A stretch of DNA of 64,000 nucleotides from Nocardia arthritidis NBRC 100137 (GTDB lineage: Bacteria; Actinomycetota; Actinomycetes; Mycobacteriales; Mycobacteriaceae): assembly GCF_001612765.1 (NCBI RefSeq), contig NZ_BDBB01000007.1, positions 124,001-188,000 on the forward strand. Reading direction: 5' to 3'. A program made the translations under genes and the position numbers. The stretch's first letter is position 1; the number at the start of each line of letters is the position of its first letter. Under the pieces are notes generated by a model. It saw only the letters and a list, made by a program, of their open reading frames with translations, was not told the DNA's origin and did no database searches. Shown here piece after piece: positions 45,150 to 53,386 of the stretch.

Positions 45150-45230
45150 AGGTCGTCACCCGGAGCACCCCACCGCGGAGGAGGGTTGCCGACCAGCAAT
45201 GCCGGGGCTTGACACTGGTTCTCATGACCT
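45150..45230 (-). ncRNA. SAM-IV riboswitch upstream of rhodanese-metZ
   Basis: Read on the minus strand, the leader carries the conserved blocks of the actinobacterial SAM-IV riboswitch in order: GGTCATGAG (P1 5' strand, 45221-45229), GTCAAGCCCCGGC (45201-45213), TTGCTGGTCGGCAACCCTCC (about 45180-45199), and GCGGTGGGGTGC with GGTGACGACC closing P1 (45151-45176). GGTC at the 5' end can pair with GACC at the 3' end. It ends about 50 bases before the rhodanese start. Structure was judged by eye from consensus memory. Confidence 0.88.
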
Positions 45231-45237
45231 TCGACTG

Positions 45238-45267
45238 AGATTGCACCGACCCGGGTCACCCTGTCAA
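45238..45267 (-). promoter_or_regulatory. Promoter of the SAM-IV/rhodanese/metZ transcript
   Basis: On the minus strand TTGACA (45262-45267) is followed after 18 bases by CAATCT (45238-45243). Initiation about seven bases further on would place the 5' end at the first base of the riboswitch. Confidence 0.55.
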
Positions 45268-45292
45268 ACGGTGGCGCACACTGCGCGAACGC

Positions 45293-45742
45293 TCAGGTGC
45301 AGACCAGCCACTTACCGCCGGATCGGGTGAGATTCCAGGTCGAGGTCCGCTCCTGCCCATCCACCTTCGTGGTCACGGTCGCCTTCCCTCGGTCGCCGTC
45401 CATGATCGGACTGTCGATTTTCGTGATCTCGACCGGCTTTCCGGCGCCGTCCTGCCCCGCCAGCGGCGAGCGGGTCGCGTCGAAACCCTGGCACGCGGTG
45501 CCGGGCGGCGGCACGGCGTCGCTGCGGTTGGAGCCGTCGACGAAGTTGCGGACGGCCGCTGCGATGCGGTCGGCTTCTGTGACATTTTTCTCAGCGGGCG
45601 ACAGCGCGCCGCCGAGCACGATCGCGATCAGCACGATCGCCGCGACCGCCGCGGCCGCGATGAACGGGGCCGCCGAGCGCTTGTCGGTCTGATCAACCCG
45701 GATGATCTCGTCCTCGCCCGGGGTCGGCTGCTGTTCGGTCAT
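45293..45742 (-). CDS. Membrane-anchored protein of unknown function
   Basis: A 149-residue protein with a short acidic cytoplasmic part (MTEQQPTPGEDEIIRVDQ), one transmembrane helix (FIAAAAVAAIVLIAIVLGG) and an extracytoplasmic domain with two Cys (GTACQGFD near the middle, and the C-terminal WLVCT). VEITKIDSPIMDGDRGKATV and TSTWNLTRSGGKWLVC look like the small alpha+beta (DUF4878/NTF2-like) domains found in many actinobacterial anchored proteins. The ATG at 45742 was chosen; a longer open frame has no protein character. It is located upstream of, and transcribed towards, the SAM-IV leader. Confidence 0.75.
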   Translation of the reverse strand: MTEQQPTPGEDEIIRVDQTDKRSAAPFIAAAAVAAIVLIAIVLGGALSPAEKNVTEADRIAAAVRNFVDGSNRSDAVPPPGTACQGFDATRSPLAGQDGAGKPVEITKIDSPIMDGDRGKATVTTKVDGQERTSTWNLTRSGGKWLVCT

Positions 45743-46117
45743 GGCTCGATGATCCCTGGTCGGCGCGGGTATAGAGCGCCCGGCCCCCGGCTGCCGGCCG
45801 GGGCGGCGCCGACCGGGTCCGGGCCTCCGCGATAGGCCGCGCGCGAGCGGGTAAGCGACGATTGTGGCTTTCGATGGCATCCGCCGAGTTCACGCACCGA
45901 CGCGGGGCGGCATCGGCCATCCCGATAGAATCGCGGGACGGCGGCCTGCTGTCATAGCGAATCGGCAGCTCCACGCCGCGGCGAACGGAGCACCGTGCAG
46001 CCACGAGCCGGCAACGCAGGCGTGCGCCCCGAGGGCGCGACCGAGCCGGTGCGTCAACTTAGCCTAAGCTAAGCCAGACGTCATTAATTGTTTCGACCGT
46101 AAGGTGCGCGTAAAGAG
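45743..46117. other. 375-base divergent intergenic stretch
   Basis: No convincing gene on either strand. It contains the promoter side of the small membrane protein gene and, near its right end, the IdeR-like box in front of fprA. Confidence 0.6.
46056..46074. promoter_or_regulatory. IdeR/DtxR-like iron box upstream of fprA
   Basis: AACTTAGCCTAAGCTAAGC has the perfect core CTTAGC-N4-GCTAAG (46058-46073). The reverse complement, GCTTAGCTTAGGCTAAGTT, matches the IdeR consensus TTAGGTTAGGCTAACCTAA at most positions. It lies 44 bases before the fprA ATG, a position suited to repression under iron sufficiency. Confidence 0.72.
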
Positions 46118-47581
46118 ATGACCGAACAGAGTGCAGTAGAGGACGGCGGTGTTCGCGAGCCCTCCGTGGTGACGCAGGCTTCCTCCTCCGGGCCTGACGC
46201 GCACACCGCGAGGACCCGCCCGCTCCGCATCGCGATCGTGGGCGCCGGACCGGCCGGGATCTACGCCGCCGACGCATTGATGAAGTCCGATGCCGAGGTG
46301 AGCATCGACCTGTTCGAGCGCATGCCCGCGCCGTTCGGGTTGATCCGCTACGGCGTCGCGCCGGACCACCCGCGGATCAAGGGCATCATCACCGCCCTGC
46401 ACAAGGTGCTGGACAAGCCGCAGGTTCGCCTGCTGGGCAATATCGACTACGGCACCGACATCACGCTGGACGACCTGCGGGCCTTCTACGACGCGGTGAT
46501 CTTCTCCACCGGAGCCAACGCCGACCGCGCCCTGCCCATCCCCGGCATCGATCTCGACGGATCCTTCGGCGCCGCCGACTTCGTCTCCTGGTACGACGGC
46601 CATCCCGATGTCCCCCGCACCTGGCCGTTGGAGGCGGAGAAGGTCGCCGTCCTCGGCGTCGGCAACGTCGCCCTCGACGTGGCCCGCGTGCTGGCCAAGA
46701 CCGGCGACGAGCTGCTGCCCACCGAGATCCCGCCGAACGTCTACAAGGGCCTCAAGGCCAACAAGGCCGTGGAGGTGCACGTCTTCGGCCGCCGCGGGCC
46801 CGCCCAGGCCAAGTTCACCCCGCTGGAACTGCGCGAACTCGACCACTCCCCCACCATCGAGGTCATCGTCGACCCCGAGGACATCGACTACGACGAAGGC
46901 TCCGAAGCCGCGCGCAGGCATTCCAAGCAGGTCGACATGGTCGCCAATACGCTCGAGCAGTGGGCCATCCGCGACGCCGGTGACCGTCCGCACAAGCTGT
47001 TCCTGCACTTCTTCGAGTCCCCCGCCGAGGTGCTCGGCGAGAACGGCAAGGTCGTCGGCCTGCGCACCGAGCGCACCCAGCTCGACGGCACCGGCAACGT
47101 CAAGGGCACCGGCGTGTTCAAGGACTGGGACGTGCAGGCGGTGTATCGCGCCGTCGGCTACCTGTCGCAGAACCTGACCCAGCTGCCGTTCGACGACCAG
47201 GCCGGCACCGTGCCGAACGAAGCGGGTCGCGTGATCGCCGACGAGAACGCCGACGGCGCCGCGCGCTACATGCCCGCGACCTACGTCACCGGCTGGATCA
47301 AGCGCGGCCCAGTCGGCCTGATCGGTCACACCAAGGGCGACGCCAACGAGACCATCGCGTGCCTGCTGGACGATGCTCCCGCCTTCACCCCTGCGGAGCG
47401 CCCCGAACCCGAGGCCGTCACCGAGTTCTTGGAGAGCAAGGGCATCCCGTTCACCACCTGGGCCGGCTGGTACCGACTCGACGCGCACGAACGCTCCCTC
47501 GGCGAGCCGGAGGGCCGCGAGCGCGTCAAGGTCGTCGAGCGCGAGGACATGCTGCGCGCCAGCGAACCGCACAAGGTCTGA
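46118..47581 (+). CDS. fprA: NADPH-ferredoxin reductase FprA
   Basis: A 487-residue adrenodoxin-reductase-like flavoprotein. FAD motif IAIVGAGPAGIYAADALM, then FERMPAPFGLIRYGVAPDHP, the NADP motif VAVLGVGNVALDVARVL, VFGRRGPAQAKFT, and C-terminal YVTGWIKRGPVGLIGHTKGD, all as in M. tuberculosis FprA, which supplies electrons to ferredoxins. The N-terminus is about 30 residues longer than the mycobacterial protein. The iron box upstream suggests control by IdeR. A hairpin terminator follows the stop. Confidence 0.95.
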   Translation: MTEQSAVEDGGVREPSVVTQASSSGPDAHTARTRPLRIAIVGAGPAGIYAADALMKSDAEVSIDLFERMPAPFGLIRYGVAPDHPRIKGIITALHKVLDKPQVRLLGNIDYGTDITLDDLRAFYDAVIFSTGANADRALPIPGIDLDGSFGAADFVSWYDGHPDVPRTWPLEAEKVAVLGVGNVALDVARVLAKTGDELLPTEIPPNVYKGLKANKAVEVHVFGRRGPAQAKFTPLELRELDHSPTIEVIVDPEDIDYDEGSEAARRHSKQVDMVANTLEQWAIRDAGDRPHKLFLHFFESPAEVLGENGKVVGLRTERTQLDGTGNVKGTGVFKDWDVQAVYRAVGYLSQNLTQLPFDDQAGTVPNEAGRVIADENADGAARYMPATYVTGWIKRGPVGLIGHTKGDANETIACLLDDAPAFTPAERPEPEAVTEFLESKGIPFTTWAGWYRLDAHERSLGEPEGRERVKVVEREDMLRASEPHKV

Positions 47582-47602
47582 TCACCCCGGCTGCGACCGA
47601 CT

Positions 47603-47637
47603 CCGCTGCCACAGTGCCACCCGCGCTGTGGCAGCGG
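47603..47637 (+). terminator. Hairpin terminator after fprA
   Basis: CCGCTGCCACAG (47603-47614) and CTGTGGCAGCGG (47626-47637) form a perfect 12-bp stem with an 11-base loop, followed by AAAATTC. It begins 21 bases after the fprA stop and ends 29 bases before the next gene. Confidence 0.78.
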
Positions 47638-47666
47638 AAAATTCGACCCTGAGGCATTCTGTACAA

Positions 47667-48542
47667 GTGTTCGATGCCCACCTGCACATCTTCGACCCGC
47701 GATTTCCGCTGGCCGAGAACGAGGGCTACCTGCCCGACCCGTTCACCATCGCCGATTACCGCAAGCGCATGTCGCGCTTCGACATCGCAGGCGGCGCGGT
47801 GGTCAGCGGGTCGTTCCAGGGCACGGACCAGACCTATCTGAAGGCCGCCCTCGCCGAACTCGGCGAGGGCTGGGTCGGCGTCACCCGGCTCGACTTGGAC
47901 GCCACCGACGAGGAGATTCTCGAACTGGACCGGATCGGCGTGCGCGCGCTGCGGTTCAACCTCAAGCGGGCGGCGGCCGACATCACCGGAATGACGTTGC
48001 AGGCGCTGCGCGCGCACGAACTGGCCGGCTGGCACGTCGAGGTCTACATCGACGGCACGATGCTGGCCTCGCTGCAACCGGTCATCTCCAAGCTGCCCGC
48101 GCTCTCGGTAGACCATCTGGGCATGTCCGCCGAGGGGCTGCCCTTCCTGCTGGATCTCGTCGACCGCGGAGCCAAGGTCAAGGCGACCGGTTTCGGCCGG
48201 GTCGCGATGAACGTGGCCGACACGCTGCGCCGCGTCCACGCGGTGAACCCCGAAGCCCTCATGTTCGGCACCGACCTGCCCGGCACCCGAGCCGGACGCC
48301 CGTTCCGGGACTCGGACGTGGATCTGCTGTGCGACGTAGTGGGCACCGACATGTACGCGGTGCTGGAGGACAACGCGCGCGCGTTCTATCGGCTGCCGGC
48401 CCGCGAGCGCGTCGTCAGCGACGATCCGGCCCCCACGCTGCCGCTGTACCGCCCGGAACCGCCGACCCTCCGGCTGCGCCGCGACGAACTCCCGGAAAGC
48501 CGGGCGGGCGACACGATTCCGTTCCCCGCCATCGATCGGTAG
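47667..48542 (+). CDS. Amidohydrolase-2 family metal-dependent hydrolase
   Basis: A 291-residue TIM-barrel hydrolase. The N-terminal metal motif FDAHLHIFDPRFPL is clear, with VSGSFQGTDQTYLKAAL, a His in LPALSVDHLGM, the Lys/Asp-bearing KATGFGRVAM and MFGTDLPGTRA with the C-terminal metal Asp. It resembles the lactonase/dicarboxylate hydrolase group of PF04909. The start is the GTG at 47667 just before the metal motif. An upstream open frame overlaps fprA and was rejected. Confidence 0.85.
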   Translation: MFDAHLHIFDPRFPLAENEGYLPDPFTIADYRKRMSRFDIAGGAVVSGSFQGTDQTYLKAALAELGEGWVGVTRLDLDATDEEILELDRIGVRALRFNLKRAAADITGMTLQALRAHELAGWHVEVYIDGTMLASLQPVISKLPALSVDHLGMSAEGLPFLLDLVDRGAKVKATGFGRVAMNVADTLRRVHAVNPEALMFGTDLPGTRAGRPFRDSDVDLLCDVVGTDMYAVLEDNARAFYRLPARERVVSDDPAPTLPLYRPEPPTLRLRRDELPESRAGDTIPFPAIDR

Positions 48543-48545
48543 CGC

Positions 48546-49043
48546 TCAGACGGCGAAGACGCCGACGAGCCAGACGCCGGTGGCCAGCAACGCGCCGAAG
48601 AGTTCGATCAGGATGGACAGGCCGACACCCTTCAACGCGTGTACCGTCGCCTGCCACGCCTCCCGGTTGAGCCGCAGCCGCTGGAGTTCCGAAAGATACA
48701 CGCCGAGAACGAAACCCACGAACAAGCCGATCACCGGTATCACGAAGAAACCGACGATGCCGAGGACCGCGCCGAGGAAGACCGCCCGGCCCGCTACGCC
48801 CGCGTCCTTCATCTTGCGTCCCGGCCAGGTGTATTTGACGACGCCGGAAAGCACCAGCAACAACGCACTGATCGCGAAAACCGTCCACGCTGTCGCGCCA
48901 CCGGTGAGGACGGCCCAGACGGCGATGGCCGCGAAGATCAGGATGACGCCCGGCAGGATCGGCACGACGACCCCGATCAGGCCGACCAGAATCGCGAGGC
49001 CGGCGAGAAGGTTGTACCACCCCTGATCAGACAGCGCTTCCAC
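48546..49043 (-). CDS. DUF456 membrane protein
   Basis: A 165-residue protein with about five hydrophobic helices and the DUF456 pattern: LAILVGLIGVVVPILPGVIL, a Trp/Gly turn, LVLSGVVKYTWPGRKMKDAG, and AVLGIVGFFVIPVIGLFVGF. The conserved GRKMKxAG segment is characteristic. Function is unknown. It converges with the amidohydrolase gene with a 3-base gap and diverges from the racemase gene. Confidence 0.85.
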   Translation of the reverse strand: MEALSDQGWYNLLAGLAILVGLIGVVVPILPGVILIFAAIAVWAVLTGGATAWTVFAISALLLVLSGVVKYTWPGRKMKDAGVAGRAVFLGAVLGIVGFFVIPVIGLFVGFVLGVYLSELQRLRLNREAWQATVHALKGVGLSILIELFGALLATGVWLVGVFAV

Positions 49044-49098
49044 ACGGGCAGCCTAGAGCGGCGCACAGGCGCGGGCGAGCCGTAGCACCGCGGCGTTA

Positions 49099-49113
49099 TT
49101 GTCATACTGTCAA
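49099..49113. promoter_or_regulatory. Possible second MarR half-site
   Basis: TTGTCATACTGTCAA includes CATACTGTCAATA (49103-49115), identical over 13 bases to the right arm and flank of the duplicated MarR operator (41305-41317). It lies in the divergent promoter region between the DUF456 gene and the racemase gene. Confidence 0.45.
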
Positions 49114-49119
49114 TACACT

Positions 49120-49141
49120 CCTCCCGGTCGTGGCCGGGAGG
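49120..49141 (+). other. 5' leader hairpin of the racemase gene
   Basis: CCTCCCGG and CCGGGAGG form a perfect 8-bp stem with a 6-base loop, about 50 bases before the GTG start at 49190. Confidence 0.4.
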
Positions 49142-49189
49142 ACGCACCGGTCACCGGTGTGCTGGATCAACGACGAACCGAGGTAGGGC

Positions 49190-50287
49190 GTGAGCACTCC
49201 ATCCACCGCAAAGCAGGGCCCGCTCGCGGGCATCAAGGTCATCGAGCTGGCCGGCATCGGCCCCGGTCCGCACGCCGCGCTGCTGCTCGCCGATCTGGGC
49301 GCCGACGTGGTGCGGGTGCAGCGCGCGGGTCAACTGCCGGGCGGATTCGACCGGCCGCAGCTGCGCGGTCGCACCATCGTCGAGGCCAACCTCAAGGATC
49401 CCGCCGACATCGAGAAGGTACTCGGCCTCGTCGAGAAGGCGGACGTGCTGATCGAGGGCTTCCGTCCCGGTGTCACCGAGCGGATGGGCCTGGGTCCGGA
49501 CGACGTGCTGGCCCGCAACCCGCGCCTGGTCTACGGACGGATGACCGGTTGGGGCCAGGAGGGCCCGCTGGCCGACCGCGCGGGACACGACATCAACTAC
49601 ATCTCCATCACCGGCGTGCTGCACGCCATCGGCCGCAAAGGCGAGCGCCCGGTCCCGCCGCTGAACATGGTGGGCGATTTCGGCGGCGGCTCGATGTTCC
49701 TGGTGTTCGGCATCCTCGCCGCGCTGGTCGAGCGGCAGCAGTCCGGCAAGGGTCAGGTGATCGACGCGGCCATGGTCGATGGCGCCCTTGCCCTTTCGCA
49801 CATGATCTGGGGCATGCGTGGCGCGGGCGCTTGGTCCGACGAGCGCGGCGTGAACCTGCTCGACACCGGAATGTCGTTCTACGACACCTATGAGACCTCC
49901 GACGGCAAGTACATGGCGGTCGGCGCGATCGAACCGCAGTTCTACGCCCAGTTGCTCGCAGGCCTGGAGATCGACGCGGACGGCCTGCCCTTCCAGCTCG
50001 ACCCCGCCGGGCAGGACACGCTGAAAAAGCTGTTCACCGAACGTTTCCGGACCAAGACCCGGGAGGAGTGGTCCCAGATCTTCGCAGGCACCGACGCGTG
50101 CGTCTCGCCCGTGCTCACCTTCGAGGAGGCGACGCGCAACGAGCACATCGCGGCCCGCGGCTCGTTGCTGGAGCTGGACGACATCACTCAGCACGCCCCC
50201 GCGCCGCGATTCTCTCGCACTCCCAACGGGATTCCGACCCCGCCGCCCACCACCGCGACGCCGATCGAGTCGGTCTGGGCAGACTGA
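49190..50287 (+). CDS. mcr: Alpha-methylacyl-CoA racemase-like CaiB/BaiF protein
   Basis: A 365-residue family III CoA transferase-fold enzyme closely resembling mycobacterial Mcr (Rv1143): IKVIELAGIGPGPHAALLLA, GADVVRVQRAG, LIEGFRPGVTERMGLGPDDV, MTGWGQEGPLADRAGHDINY with the catalytic His/Asp, and NMVGDFGGGSMF with the second Asp. It epimerises 2-methylacyl-CoA so that branched chains (for example from phytanyl or sterol side chains) can be beta-oxidised. The start is the GTG at 49190 (VSTPSTAKQGPL). Confidence 0.92.
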   Translation: MSTPSTAKQGPLAGIKVIELAGIGPGPHAALLLADLGADVVRVQRAGQLPGGFDRPQLRGRTIVEANLKDPADIEKVLGLVEKADVLIEGFRPGVTERMGLGPDDVLARNPRLVYGRMTGWGQEGPLADRAGHDINYISITGVLHAIGRKGERPVPPLNMVGDFGGGSMFLVFGILAALVERQQSGKGQVIDAAMVDGALALSHMIWGMRGAGAWSDERGVNLLDTGMSFYDTYETSDGKYMAVGAIEPQFYAQLLAGLEIDADGLPFQLDPAGQDTLKKLFTERFRTKTREEWSQIFAGTDACVSPVLTFEEATRNEHIAARGSLLELDDITQHAPAPRFSRTPNGIPTPPPTTATPIESVWAD

Positions 50288-50397
50288 ACACCGGGCGGAG
50301 TGTCATGGCGCGTAGCCCCGGCGCTCCGCACTGCGGACGATAATTGAACATTGCAACATACCAACCGGTTCGACAGTTCGGCACCGGGCCTGCCATA

Positions 50398-50428
50398 CTG
50401 TCCGCGAGCAGGCGGCTTTCGCGGGCAG
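50398..50428 (+). terminator. Hairpin downstream of racemase gene
   Basis: CTGTCCGCGA and TCGCGGGCAG form a 10-bp stem with one G-T pair and an 11-base loop, about 110 bases after the racemase stop. Confidence 0.45.
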
Positions 50429-50573
50429 CGAACTTCTCCGGGCATCGTCCGGTCCGCTCCTTGACCGCCGCTCGAGTTGAGGCCGAGGCGCCGTGCGGGC
50501 TTCCGTACGCCGTCCGGGCACGACCAGGGCCAGTCCCGAGGGGTGACCGGCCACTCGTGCCCGGCGGCGCTCG

Positions 50574-50606
50574 GAGGGGAGTGCCGCCGGCGGCGGCTCC
50601 CCCCTC
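50574..50606 (-). terminator. Terminator of the MocR gene
   Basis: GAGGGGAGTGCCGCC and GGCGGC-TCCCCCCTC pair in a strong stem with two mismatches around a 3-base loop, about 25 bases after the MocR stop codon on the minus strand. Confidence 0.6.
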
Positions 50607-50629
50607 AGGACCAGCACAGCGAAATCTCC

Positions 50630-52135
50630 TCAGTAGCAGGTCAACGGCGTCAGCGGGTCCGCGGCACGGGGCGTCAGCGCGGCATAGGCGGACGCGATGG
50701 CTTTGACCGCCAACCGCAATTCGGGCTCCCGGTGGGTGAACGGCAGCCGCAGAAACCGTTCGAACGCGCCCTGTACGCCGAATCGCGGCCCGGCCGCGAG
50801 CAATACGCCGTGGTTGGGCGCCGTGGCGGCGAGCGCGGTGGAGACCGAGGTCGGCAGTTGCGCCCACACCGACATGCCGCCCGCGCCGACGGTGACGCGC
50901 CAGTCCGGCAATTCCTCGGCGAGCGTGTCGAGCAGAGCGGCACGCTGCGAACGCAACTGGTCGCGGCGGCGGTCGAGAATCACGTCCGCGTGCTCGAGCA
51001 GGTGCACGGTGGCCAGCTGGTCCATGACGGGGGTACCGAGGTCGACGGTGGAGCGGATGCCGAGGAGCTTGGTGATCAGCGTCTGATTGGTCCGTATCCA
51101 GCCGACCCGCAGACCGCCCCAGAACGATTTCGAGGCCGAGCCGATGGTGATGATCTCGGAACCTTTGGCGAAGGCGGCGACCGGCGGCGGCGGAATGTCC
51201 GCGCCGAGGCCGAGATCCGCCATGGATTCGTCGATCACGACGGTCATCCTGGTATCCCTGGCGATGGCGGCCAGTTCGGCGCGCCCGTCGGTGTCGAGCA
51301 GCAGGCCGGTCGGGTTGTTGTAGTCCGGCACCAGGTAGGCCAGGCTCGCCGCGGTCTGCCGGGCGGCACTGCGAATTCCGTCGAGATCCCAGCCGCCCGC
51401 CGGGTCCTCCGGCCGCAGCGGCACCGGCACCGGCCGGGCGCCGACGTCGCGGATCGCCTCGATGGCGTTCGGATAGGTCGGGTGATCGATGAGCACGCGG
51501 GCGGCGGGCGCCGTGAGCACGTTCAGCAACAGGCGCAGACCGTGCTGGGCGCCGAGGGTGACCAGGATCTGGTCGGGCTCGGTCGGCAGCCCGCGCGCGG
51601 TGTAGCGGCGGGCGATCGCCTCCCGCAGCGCGAGCACGCCGACCGGGTCCATGCCGTGCGTGCCGAGATAGGCCGGAATGCCCTCCAGAGCAGCGGAATA
51701 CGCGTCCTGCATCTCCAGCGGGGCGGCCATCGCGGCATAGGTCATGTCGATGGTGGGCAGCTCGGGCGAGGCCATCATCGCCAGGATGCTCCTGGCCGGT
51801 TTGACGCCGTCGTGCTGCACGTCCCGGGGCAGGGCCACCGTGCTGCGCGAGCCCTGGCGGCTGATCAGGTAGCCGTGCTCGCGCAGCAGCGCGTAGGTGG
51901 AGGTGATGGTGGTGCGGCTGACCCCGAGGGTGGCGGCGAGATCGCGTTCGCTGGGCAAGGCGACACCCAGCGGTGCGCGACCGTCGTGGATCAGCAGCCG
52001 GATGCCTTCGGCGAGGGCCAGGTAGGCCGGGCGAGTGGAGCGCCGCCCGGCCGCATCCGGATCACCGTCGTGCGCGTGCCGCCAACGGCCCAGATCGCGG
52101 GCCAGGCTGCCCGCGCCGATCACTCTCGTCGCCAT
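50630..52135 (-). CDS. MocR-type GntR/aminotransferase regulator (YczR-like)
   Basis: A 501-residue two-domain regulator. Residues about 30-105 are a GntR winged HTH (LPSERDLAATLGVSRTTITS, TYALLREHGYLISRQGSRS). Residues about 135-500 are an aminotransferase I/II domain with LVPDYNNPTGLLLDTDGRA and the PLP Lys in IGSASKSFWGGLRVGW. MocR proteins sense PLP or an amino-compound adduct. This one looks like the YczR group, which controls a membrane protein gene (yczE); here the divergent gene is a 75-residue membrane peptide instead. Start at the ATG at 52135. Confidence 0.88.
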   Translation of the reverse strand: MATRVIGAGSLARDLGRWRHAHDGDPDAAGRRSTRPAYLALAEGIRLLIHDGRAPLGVALPSERDLAATLGVSRTTITSTYALLREHGYLISRQGSRSTVALPRDVQHDGVKPARSILAMMASPELPTIDMTYAAMAAPLEMQDAYSAALEGIPAYLGTHGMDPVGVLALREAIARRYTARGLPTEPDQILVTLGAQHGLRLLLNVLTAPAARVLIDHPTYPNAIEAIRDVGARPVPVPLRPEDPAGGWDLDGIRSAARQTAASLAYLVPDYNNPTGLLLDTDGRAELAAIARDTRMTVVIDESMADLGLGADIPPPPVAAFAKGSEIITIGSASKSFWGGLRVGWIRTNQTLITKLLGIRSTVDLGTPVMDQLATVHLLEHADVILDRRRDQLRSQRAALLDTLAEELPDWRVTVGAGGMSVWAQLPTSVSTALAATAPNHGVLLAAGPRFGVQGAFERFLRLPFTHREPELRLAVKAIASAYAALTPRAADPLTPLTCY

Positions 52136-52163
52136 GCGGTCCAGTATCGACTGATTGGATATT

Positions 52164-52174
52164 CCTTGGCAAGG
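52164..52174. promoter_or_regulatory. Palindrome in the MocR divergent promoter
   Basis: CCTTGGCAAGG is a perfect 5-1-5 inverted repeat in the 63-base gap between the MocR-type gene and the divergent membrane peptide gene, a likely operator. Confidence 0.45.
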
Positions 52175-52198
52175 CCAGTAGCGCGCACGCTGGCGGAC

Positions 52199-52426
52199 AT
52201 GACCGCCCTCGCCCTGCTGTTCCTGGTCGCCCTGTCCGGCTACCTGATCCACCGCTTCGCGCCGAAACGCGACGAGCGCGCCTTCCGTCTCGAACGTTTC
52301 CATCCGGGCATGCCGATATCCGACCACACCCCTTCACACTACGATTACCAGCGGCGATACTCTGATCTCGCCGCGATACACGGCCGAGGGGATGCGCCGG
52401 ATCCAGGCTTGTCCAGCGGCGCGTAA
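52199..52426 (+). CDS. 75-residue single-pass membrane peptide
   Basis: The peptide begins with a hydrophobic helix (ALALLFLVALSGYLIHRF) and continues with a charged cytoplasmic-type tail (APKRDERAFRLERFHPGMP, then SHYDYQRRYSDLAAIHG). The ATG at 52199 is 63 bases from the divergent MocR start. The amphipathic, non-repetitive tail speaks for a real gene. No family is recognised; control by the MocR neighbour is inferred. Confidence 0.62.
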   Translation: MTALALLFLVALSGYLIHRFAPKRDERAFRLERFHPGMPISDHTPSHYDYQRRYSDLAAIHGRGDAPDPGLSSGA

Positions 52427-52548
52427 TCCTCGCGGACCCAGCGCTACGAAAAGCCATGGCGTCTGCACCAGGCCAGTGCGGCAGCCACCCGCGTCCTGCC
52501 GAGATCTCTTCACCGCCCGCACCCGACTCGGCTACGACACTGCAAAGG

Positions 52549-52566
52549 CCAGTTCTGAATAACTGG
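52549..52566. promoter_or_regulatory. Inverted repeat upstream of Ogt-like gene
   Basis: CCAGTT-CTGAAT-AACTGG is a perfect 6-6-6 inverted repeat, 45 bases before the ATG at 52612. It could be an operator or part of the promoter. Confidence 0.4.
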
Positions 52567-52611
52567 ACTGCTGATTGCCTATTTGTCGGACCCACGGTGC
52601 AGACTTGGCTC

Positions 52612-53250
52612 ATGAGTGACGCCATGAGCCTCGCCGCCGATCGTGCGGCGGCCGAGGCCATCGGTTCGGCCACAGAGCCCCGGATCCCGGTCCGTCCCGC
52701 CCCGGCCCACCGAGCCGCGGCGGCGCTGTTCGACACCGCGATCGGCTGCTGCGCGATCGCGTGGAGCGGCGCGGGCGTGATCCGATTCCAGCTCCCGGAA
52801 GCGAGCCCGGCGGCCACCCGGGCGCGCATCACCCGCGCGCACGCGGGCGAGAAGCTTCACGAAGAGCCACCCACCGGCGCGATGGCCGAGGCCATCGCGG
52901 GTATCCGCGCCCACCTCGCGGGCGAACTCGACGACCTGCGTTGGATCGCGGTGGACACCAGCGGGATTCCGGAGTTCCACCGCGCCGTCTACGCCGTCAC
53001 GCGCGCCATCGACCCCGGTCGCACCCTCAGCTACGGCCAGGTCGCCGACCGCGTCGGCGCGCCCGGCGGCGCCCAGGCGGTCGGGCAGGCATTGGGCCGC
53101 AACCCGATTCCCCTGATCATCCCGTGCCACCGCGTACTCGCCGCCGACCACGCCCTGCACGGCTTCTCCGCCCCCGGCGGCATCGACACCAAGCAGCGCC
53201 TGCTGACCATCGAGCGCACACCAGGATTCGGCGAACCCACGTTGTTCTGA
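52612..53250 (+). CDS. ogt: Methylated-DNA-protein-cysteine methyltransferase (Ogt/MGMT)
   Basis: A 212-residue suicide methyltransferase that repairs O6-alkylguanine. The C-terminal domain has VYAVTRAIDPGRTLSYGQVA, VGQALGRNPIPLIIPCHRVL with the acceptor Cys in PCHR, and LHGFSAPGGIDTKQRLLTIE. N-terminal domain about residues 25-110. The ATG at 52612 was chosen; a second ATG lies four codons later. No Ada-type regulator domain is present. Confidence 0.9.
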   Translation: MSDAMSLAADRAAAEAIGSATEPRIPVRPAPAHRAAAALFDTAIGCCAIAWSGAGVIRFQLPEASPAATRARITRAHAGEKLHEEPPTGAMAEAIAGIRAHLAGELDDLRWIAVDTSGIPEFHRAVYAVTRAIDPGRTLSYGQVADRVGAPGGAQAVGQALGRNPIPLIIPCHRVLAADHALHGFSAPGGIDTKQRLLTIERTPGFGEPTLF

Positions 53251-53386
53251 GCAACCCAGCCGCCGCTGTTCCAGCCGCTCGAAGTCCCGCGGATCCCACG
53301 CTCCGATGAATTCGTGGAACTCGCTTCGTCCGTATGAGCGAAGCATCGACGGAACTCGCCCCGCAGGGAATGAAAGTGAGCAAACC

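Larger units (their letters stand above)
50288..50629. other. 342-base convergent intergenic stretch
   Basis: No supported gene. It holds two hairpins (50398-50428 and 50574-50606), which fit termination of the racemase gene from the left and of the MocR gene from the right. Confidence 0.6.
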
